A stretch of DNA of 64,000 nucleotides from Thermothelomyces thermophilus ATCC 42464 (taxonomy: Eukaryota > Ascomycota > Sordariomycetes > Sordariales > Chaetomiaceae). The stretch lies in the NCBI RefSeq assembly GCF_000226095.1, contig NC_016472.1:5208001-5272000 (forward strand), given 5' to 3'. This document shows positions 59,038 through 64,000 of this stretch, piece after piece (the stretch's first letter is position 1; every line of letters begins with the position of its first letter). The notes below the pieces were generated by a model. That model saw only the letters and a list, made by a program, of their open reading frames with translations. It was not told the DNA's origin and searched no databases. The position numbers and the translations under genes are program-made.

Positions 59038-61185
59038 CTATTTGACGCCGATGAAGCCGATGCCGCAGCGGGCGGCGCGCACGGCCCGCCGCAGCGCCTG
59101 GTCCTCCTTGTCGGTCCACTGCACGCTCAGCTGGTCCCACTTGGACCCGGGCGTGTTGTACTCGCGGCGGAACTGCGCCTGCACCGCCTGCAGCCGGCTC
59201 ATCTCGCGCGGGTCGCCGGTGCCGCTGAAGACGATGAGCGCCGTGCAGGGCGGGAGGGCGTCGTGGATGCGCTTGAGGCGCCGGGCGAGGCCGGCGAGAC
59301 ATTCTTCGAGCGTCATGGTCTCCCCTCCCTCGCCGGTCGGGAGGGGCGGGGGCCCGCTGGCGGCGGACGCGTCGGGGGACAGCTTGTTGCGGTTCCACCA
59401 CCCCTGCAGGGCCTCGAGCTCGCGCATGCGTGCCCAGACGAAGTCGACGCCGCCGCCGGGGACCTCGAGGCCGTCCGGGTCGCCCTTGACGGCGCGGATA
59501 ACGCCCGCCTCGACCTCGGCGTCCGAGTTGCACGATATGGTCACCGTCGCGGCGTTGCAGGCGCTCCTGGTGGCGTCGCCCCAGTCGATCGCCGCGCTGG
59601 TCTTGCCTACCGGGAGACCCCCGGTGGCTTCGGGCCCGGCCGTCGCGCGGTAGGCGGTCCCGGCGCGGGCAAGGCGCTTGAAGAGATTCTCGCCCTGCAC
59701 GTCGCCGGACGCCCAGGCCTTGCCTTTCTCGCACTTCTTCTTGACCAAGTCCAGACAGGTCTTGGCATCCTCGATGCTGTCGTGCCCGTGGACCGTCCCA
59801 CCGCCCTTCTGGACCTCACGGTTGAGGTACTTGAGGGCCAGGTACTTGAGAGAGGACTTGAGCGGGGGACCGCGGGGGTGGGGGAAGAGAATGGAGGTGT
59901 CGACGATGAAAGGATGAGCCAGCCGTATCGCCTTCAGGTCCGACTCGAGCGAGTGGCCTACAAGGATTGTGCGCGGGTCGAGTATGTCGAGCAGCCGCGC
60001 CTGGATATCTCCCAAGGTAGTGGTGACGGGGTCGAGCATCTCCTTGGTGATGCCGGAAAACCGAGTCACGTAGTCGACGATGGGCTTGTCTGGCTTGACA
60101 AGCTCGTCAAGGACAACCTCGCCGTCCCAGGATACCAAGCTTATCCTAGTGAGAGAATACTCGCTCTCTCCTGTCATGCACATTTCGCAATCGAGAGCCA
60201 AAACCCGCCGGCCCGCCGTGATGCTGCCCTGCTCGATCTCAGCCTCGGGAACATCGCCATCTTCGAGATTATCGACTCTTGTATGCACCCAGCCGTCTGG
60301 GTCCTTGAAAGTCTCCTTCTGTTGCCCCTGGAGCATGGCCGGGTGTTTCGGGAAGCCATTCTCCATCAGCTCCTCTGGCGTCGCCAAGAATTCCGTGATC
60401 CTCGTCCTCACATCTTTCCAACCTTGAGGGTCGACAACCGGCTTCACTCCGCTCTTTTTGTCCTTATTGAGAGGGACGGTGAGCATAGACTGCACGGGAG
60501 AATGTAGCTTGGCGTACTTGTCATCGCCTGGTGCCTTCACTGGCCAGAGATGGGGGAACATGTCCGCGAACAGTTGTAGCGCTTCGGGCAGGGCCTCCTT
60601 CTTGAGCTCGCGAGGATAGTAGTCATCTGGAGAGGTGGCAACCCGGTCGATCGCTTGATCTGGCGTGAGATTGCTGTAGCTGGAGAAGTCGACGCCCTTC
60701 TTGAACATGGCTTCTTCGAGACCGGGCACCATGATGGTGACGATCTTCCTGAACTCTGGCCGGTGCTTGACCGAGACCCATTGAGGAGCCGGACCGTCGG
60801 CAAAGATGTACAGAATAAGGTCACGAAGCGACGAGACACCAATCTTTGACTGAAGCCTTGCATGATGTGAGAAGTGGATGCCCGGGTACCGGCTCGACCC
60901 GGGGCCAGGAACTTTCTTGTGCTTCTTCACCGGTCGACCGCGCTCGATTGTCTGCCATCCGTCGTCTTCGTCGTCGTTGGCATCGTGAGGGCTCGCCCTT
61001 TTGAGACTACCAGCGGATTCTTTGGATGTCGGCGGAGATTCAAGCGAGTCGGCGGCCGCGTTTCCGGCGACGGTCTGGGCGCTTTCGAGAACACCGACAG
61101 CTTCGCCCTCGCCGCTGGTAGTTGCAAGGGTCGCCATGGCGGCGGCAATGCCGCGACTCGATCTGTTCTTCCTGTTCTTCCCCAT
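59038..61185 (-). CDS. REX1-family 3'-5' RNA exonuclease (DEDDh)
   Basis: A single exon gives 715 aa from ATG 61185 (MGKNRKNRSS); the longer upstream frame has no ATG. The N-terminus is basic, with an RPVKKHKK nuclear signal at about 84-91. The exonuclease domain at about 325-485 has all DEDDh residues: D332 and E334 (LALDCEM), D416 with GHSLESDL, and H468/D473 in HDSIEDA. This arrangement is that of yeast Rex1/Rnh70 and related RNA exonucleases, which trim the 3' ends of 5S and 5.8S rRNA and tRNA precursors in the nucleus. The C-terminal about 200 residues (SVQWTDKEDQALRRAVRAAR end) are an extension that I cannot assign. It shares a divergent promoter with the Mis18 gene. Confidence 0.9.
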   Translation of the reverse strand: MGKNRKNRSSRGIAAAMATLATTSGEGEAVGVLESAQTVAGNAAADSLESPPTSKESAGSLKRASPHDANDDEDDGWQTIERGRPVKKHKKVPGPGSSRYPGIHFSHHARLQSKIGVSSLRDLILYIFADGPAPQWVSVKHRPEFRKIVTIMVPGLEEAMFKKGVDFSSYSNLTPDQAIDRVATSPDDYYPRELKKEALPEALQLFADMFPHLWPVKAPGDDKYAKLHSPVQSMLTVPLNKDKKSGVKPVVDPQGWKDVRTRITEFLATPEELMENGFPKHPAMLQGQQKETFKDPDGWVHTRVDNLEDGDVPEAEIEQGSITAGRRVLALDCEMCMTGESEYSLTRISLVSWDGEVVLDELVKPDKPIVDYVTRFSGITKEMLDPVTTTLGDIQARLLDILDPRTILVGHSLESDLKAIRLAHPFIVDTSILFPHPRGPPLKSSLKYLALKYLNREVQKGGGTVHGHDSIEDAKTCLDLVKKKCEKGKAWASGDVQGENLFKRLARAGTAYRATAGPEATGGLPVGKTSAAIDWGDATRSACNAATVTISCNSDAEVEAGVIRAVKGDPDGLEVPGGGVDFVWARMRELEALQGWWNRNKLSPDASAASGPPPLPTGEGGETMTLEECLAGLARRLKRIHDALPPCTALIVFSGTGDPREMSRLQAVQAQFRREYNTPGSKWDQLSVQWTDKEDQALRRAVRAARCGIGFIGVK

Positions 61186-61691
61186 GGCAACGGCGCAGCA
61201 CGTCTGCGCGGGTCGGCCGTGGGCTGAATTACGCACGGCGCGATCAAGAGAGATGCAAATGCTGGAGCAGGCGAAAATGGGAAGTTTTATCGGGCCCAGA
61301 CCAAAACTGCAGCATGCCAAGCCCCGTGTGGAGGAGCGATAAGGAACGGTTGCGCTAAACTGCTTTTGGGGGAAGAACCTTGATGGCTGCCATAGAGGGA
61401 ATTACACCCTGCCTCGATTCAAACTGCGTGCTGACAATGCTGACAATGCTGTTCTAGGTGCCTGACCTGAAGAAGTCAATCGGATGGCAGGCGCAATGGT
61501 TAACTAATTAACTAAGGCTCAAAGTGCCCAACGGAATCTCAGGCATCCATCCGTTCATTCAAGCCTGAAAAATGATAACTAATGACACTTTGTGATTCTG
61601 CGCACAATTCTGAGTGCATTCCATCCGCAATCTCTACTGCCTTGGGATGGCTCTGCAATAGGTGTATGTTTCCGTTTCCAAACCTCCCGCC
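61186..61691. promoter_or_regulatory. Divergent promoter of exonuclease and Mis18 genes
   Basis: 506 bp between two divergently transcribed start codons, with no other gene between. Coordinated control is possible but no shared motif is identified. Confidence 0.6.
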
Positions 61692-63267
61692 ATGGAGACA
61701 GTGTTTTGCGAGTGCAAAAAGTGCGATGCCCCGATCGGGCGGTTGGCGAATCTCTGGACGCAGATCGGGAAGGGTTACTTTAGCCCGGTCATCGAGCCCG
61801 AAGATGACCTTGCCATTCACCCTCAAGGCGCGATTCGCATCGGTGGGCGAGGAACGTTGGTGGATGAATGGTCAGTCTTCTCATTCTTCGGACCCAACGT
61901 GTATTGATTCTAATCTTGCGGTCTAGTCATCTACAAGACGTTGTCTGCACAAGCTGCAATGCCCTCCTTGGCCTTAGGTGTGTTCAGACACCCGTAAACC
62001 ACGTGCTGGACAAGTACGCTGCATCATACCTAGAGCCCCGGATGCCCGAATATACCGTGTATTGACACATTGTTACCCTAGGAACCAGCTTCTACTTCGG
62101 CTGGCGTCCGTAGAACTGCTAAACAGTGACGGCAAAGGGATCAAATTCAACATTCAGCGCATCCTCGTCGTCAATGAGCCCTCAAAGGCGAATGGGGAAA
62201 GGTTCCAAAATCCGCCACAGGAGTCACCCGGAGGTTTCACTTCGGGTTATCCAGGGATCCGGGAGTTGCGACAACTGCAACTTGATCTCCGCAGCCAAAG
62301 AGAGGACATCAGGCGCATCGACAGCAACGGCTTCAGGATTGTTTCGGCATTGGACAAGCGTGCGAACCGCATTCAGTACGAAGTAGGAAAGCTGAGCGAC
62401 GCCATGCTCGGCCTCCACCGGGACATCGGCGGGCTCCAGCAGGATCTTAGAACAGTACAGGATGAGCTGAGCAAGGTTCCGACAGTGGCGCACGACCCTA
62501 ATGCCCTTGCCGCGCTCGGTGACCGAGTGACCTTAGCGACCGCTGCCGTCGGGAGACTGGGAGAGCAGCTCGCCGCAATGGATGCTCAATTCAAGATTGA
62601 CACGGACCAGATCTGGCTGGAGCTCTGCCAGCACCAAGAAGTAATAGAAAACTCGAAGTCAACGATCGGGAGTACCGTCCCCGCTGCAGAACATGCGCAA
62701 GAAATGGCGAATATTCGTGCCGGAATGGCAGAATTGCGGCAACAGATGAACGAGATTCGAGCTTACGAGACGGTACAAACAAACTCTGCATTCCCGTTCC
62801 CGTCCCGGGAGCTAGAGGTTATCACGAGCAGCATTGCCAAAATTGGCAACCGGGCCAACCAGGTCGAGACTCTGAAGATGGAGCTTGAGATGCTGAAAGG
62901 AAGAGTTGAGCGAGCAGAGGCAAGCAAGCAAGCCCCGGGCGAACGTTGGGCGACACGTTCGGTTGTCTCAGGCGCAGTTCCGGGGCAATCTGATGCCCTT
63001 CCTCGCTTGCGGAAACGAGGTGCATCCCCAGACCTCCAACCCATCCCCCAGAGATCTGCGTCCTCCCTCGAATGCTCAAGCCATGCAGATCGACGGTATC
63101 CGACGACGTCTGAAGAGTCGGTTGTACCACCGAGTGCCGTAAATCAAAGGATTGCTCCAGAGAGCAGCACGTATGGGCCAGTATCGGCGAAACGAGGGAT
63201 AACTTCGCCGTCTGGCTGGACGCCAAATGCTCCCAGAGACAAGTCGGCTGGTGTTGGAGAACCCTGA
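61692..63267 (+). CDS. Mis18-domain centromere protein with a coiled-coil extension
   Basis: Exons 61692-61870, 61927-62013 and 62082-63267 give 483 aa. The introns (56 and 68 nt) have donors GTCAGT and GTACGC, with CTAAT as the branch site of the first and TAG acceptors. They join VDE-C-HLQDVVC and VLD-K-NQLLLRL. Residues 1-105 form a Mis18/yippee-like zinc fold with CKKC (8-11) and CTSC (67-70), and GALLGLR-type sequence (NALLGLRCVQTP). Mis18 licenses centromeres for CENP-A loading in the nucleus. Residues about 130-340 are long heptad-rich helices (LRQLQLDLRSQREDIRRID), and the tail is Ser/Pro-rich with basic patches and SP sites. Fission yeast Mis18 is only about 194 aa, so the C-terminal part is an extension. 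Confidence 0.85.
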
Positions 63268-63289
63268 TGCTGCCGGTGTACGACTTTCC

Positions 63290-64000
63290 CTATTTCTTCA
63301 CAAGGCTCCCTCCGTCAAGCGTTGACTCGAGAATCTCAACCGCAAAGGTTGAAAGCGTCTGGATGGGCCGGAGCACTTGATTCTCAAAGAAGGCAGCGCC
63401 TCTAGGGTCCTCGGGGTCCTCTACCCAAGTTCGAAGCATGTTTGACTCTTGCTCACGGCCCTCCAGGCTCTCGACGTCTTCCAGCATCGACTTTGCTTGG
63501 GTGAACACCTCCCAATCGTCTGACACGCTGCTAGCGCCATGGTGGACGGCGAGGCGGAGAAGGGCTTCGCATATGCTGACCTGATCTGCCGTTGCCAGGG
63601 TTCCCACCAGGGCTTCATGAGAACACCGTGTTGCTAACGCACCGCTCGCCGTCAACTCGCCAGTCACGGCGAGCAACTTCACGACGGCCACGATGTTCTT
63701 GATCCTCCACGGCATGAATGGCGCTACGAACTTGTAGGGGTCGCACTCGGTGCTGAGGAAACAGAACAGCGGTAGGGCGTAGACGACCTTCTTGTAGCTA
63801 GTTTGCCAGGTTGTGGCCAGCTGCAGAATCGTTGTGGGCAACGGCTCTGCGGCCCACATTCTGGCCTCGATCAGCGGCCGGCACACCTTCCACCGCTCCC
63901 GGGCCAGCTTCAAATGGCTTTCCTCGTCATCGCCGTCCGGCTTGGCAAGAGCCTGCCATTTCTTGTGGATAACCTCCATCTCTGCCTTGGACACCTTCGC
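63290..64000 (-). CDS. 3' end of an unrecognised gene (partial)
   Basis: The minus-strand frame is open from the window edge (codons continue past 64000) to a stop at 63290, giving at least 236 residues. The sequence is largely helical with buried hydrophobic runs (YKKVVYALPLFCFLSTE, IKNIVAVVKLLAVTGEL) and ends in a charged helix (DVESLEGREQESNML). It has no signal peptide in view and no catalytic motif. It may be the helical tail of a larger protein. I do not recognise the family. It converges on the Mis18 gene with only 22 bp between stop codons. Confidence 0.75.
   Translation of the reverse strand, partial: AKVSKAEMEVIHKKWQALAKPDGDDEESHLKLARERWKVCRPLIEARMWAAEPLPTTILQLATTWQTSYKKVVYALPLFCFLSTECDPYKFVAPFMPWRIKNIVAVVKLLAVTGELTASGALATRCSHEALVGTLATADQVSICEALLRLAVHHGASSVSDDWEVFTQAKSMLEDVESLEGREQESNMLRTWVEDPEDPRGAAFFENQVLRPIQTLSTFAVEILESTLDGGSLVKK

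Overview
The window is nuclear DNA of a filamentous ascomycete, probably a Sordariomycete. Genes carry short 55-90 nt introns (one 203 and one 176) with CTRAY-type branch sites, promoters are pyrimidine-rich, and a 33 kb block shows the C-to-T/G-to-A decay of repeat-induced point mutation (RIP). The species is not determined.

Left gene region (1-19.9 kb): a two-exon C2H2 zinc-finger regulator (2313-4348, +); a small stress/LEA-like protein with 11-residue repeats (5764-6311, +); an unrecognised conserved-looking protein whose reading frame breaks twice (7127-8310, -); a bHLH transcription factor (11268-12815, -); and long intergenic stretches. An 820-bp non-autonomous DNA transposon with 97-bp inverted repeats and a TA duplication lies at 15287-16106.

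Central block (about 19.93-53.27 kb): a stack of four RIP-inactivated Ty3/gypsy LTR retrotransposons. The outer element D (293/294-bp LTRs, candidate duplication CTGCC) was entered by A (448-bp LTRs, duplication AAGAG) and by E on the opposite strand (419-bp LTRs, duplication AGATA). A was entered by B (418-bp LTRs, duplication ACTAC). A, B and E are chromodomain elements of the self-priming (Tf1/sushi-like) type, and each carries a convergent antisense ORF with a Zn2Cys6-like cysteine pattern. D, once the insertions are removed, is about 10.7 kb and has an extra ORF of about 930 codons downstream of pol that stays in frame across the E insertion.

Right gene region (53.3-64 kb): tRNA-Gly(UCC) and an intron-containing tRNA-Ala(AGC), 5 bp apart on the minus strand; a mitochondrial two-RRM protein whose start codon appears to be split by an intron; the peroxisomal import receptor PEX5; a REX1-type 3'-5' RNA exonuclease (-); a Mis18-domain centromere protein with a long coiled-coil extension (+), sharing a 506-bp divergent promoter with the exonuclease; and the 3' end of an unrecognised gene (-). 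The genes are ordinary single-copy housekeeping and regulatory genes; no biosynthetic cluster or operon-like grouping is seen.
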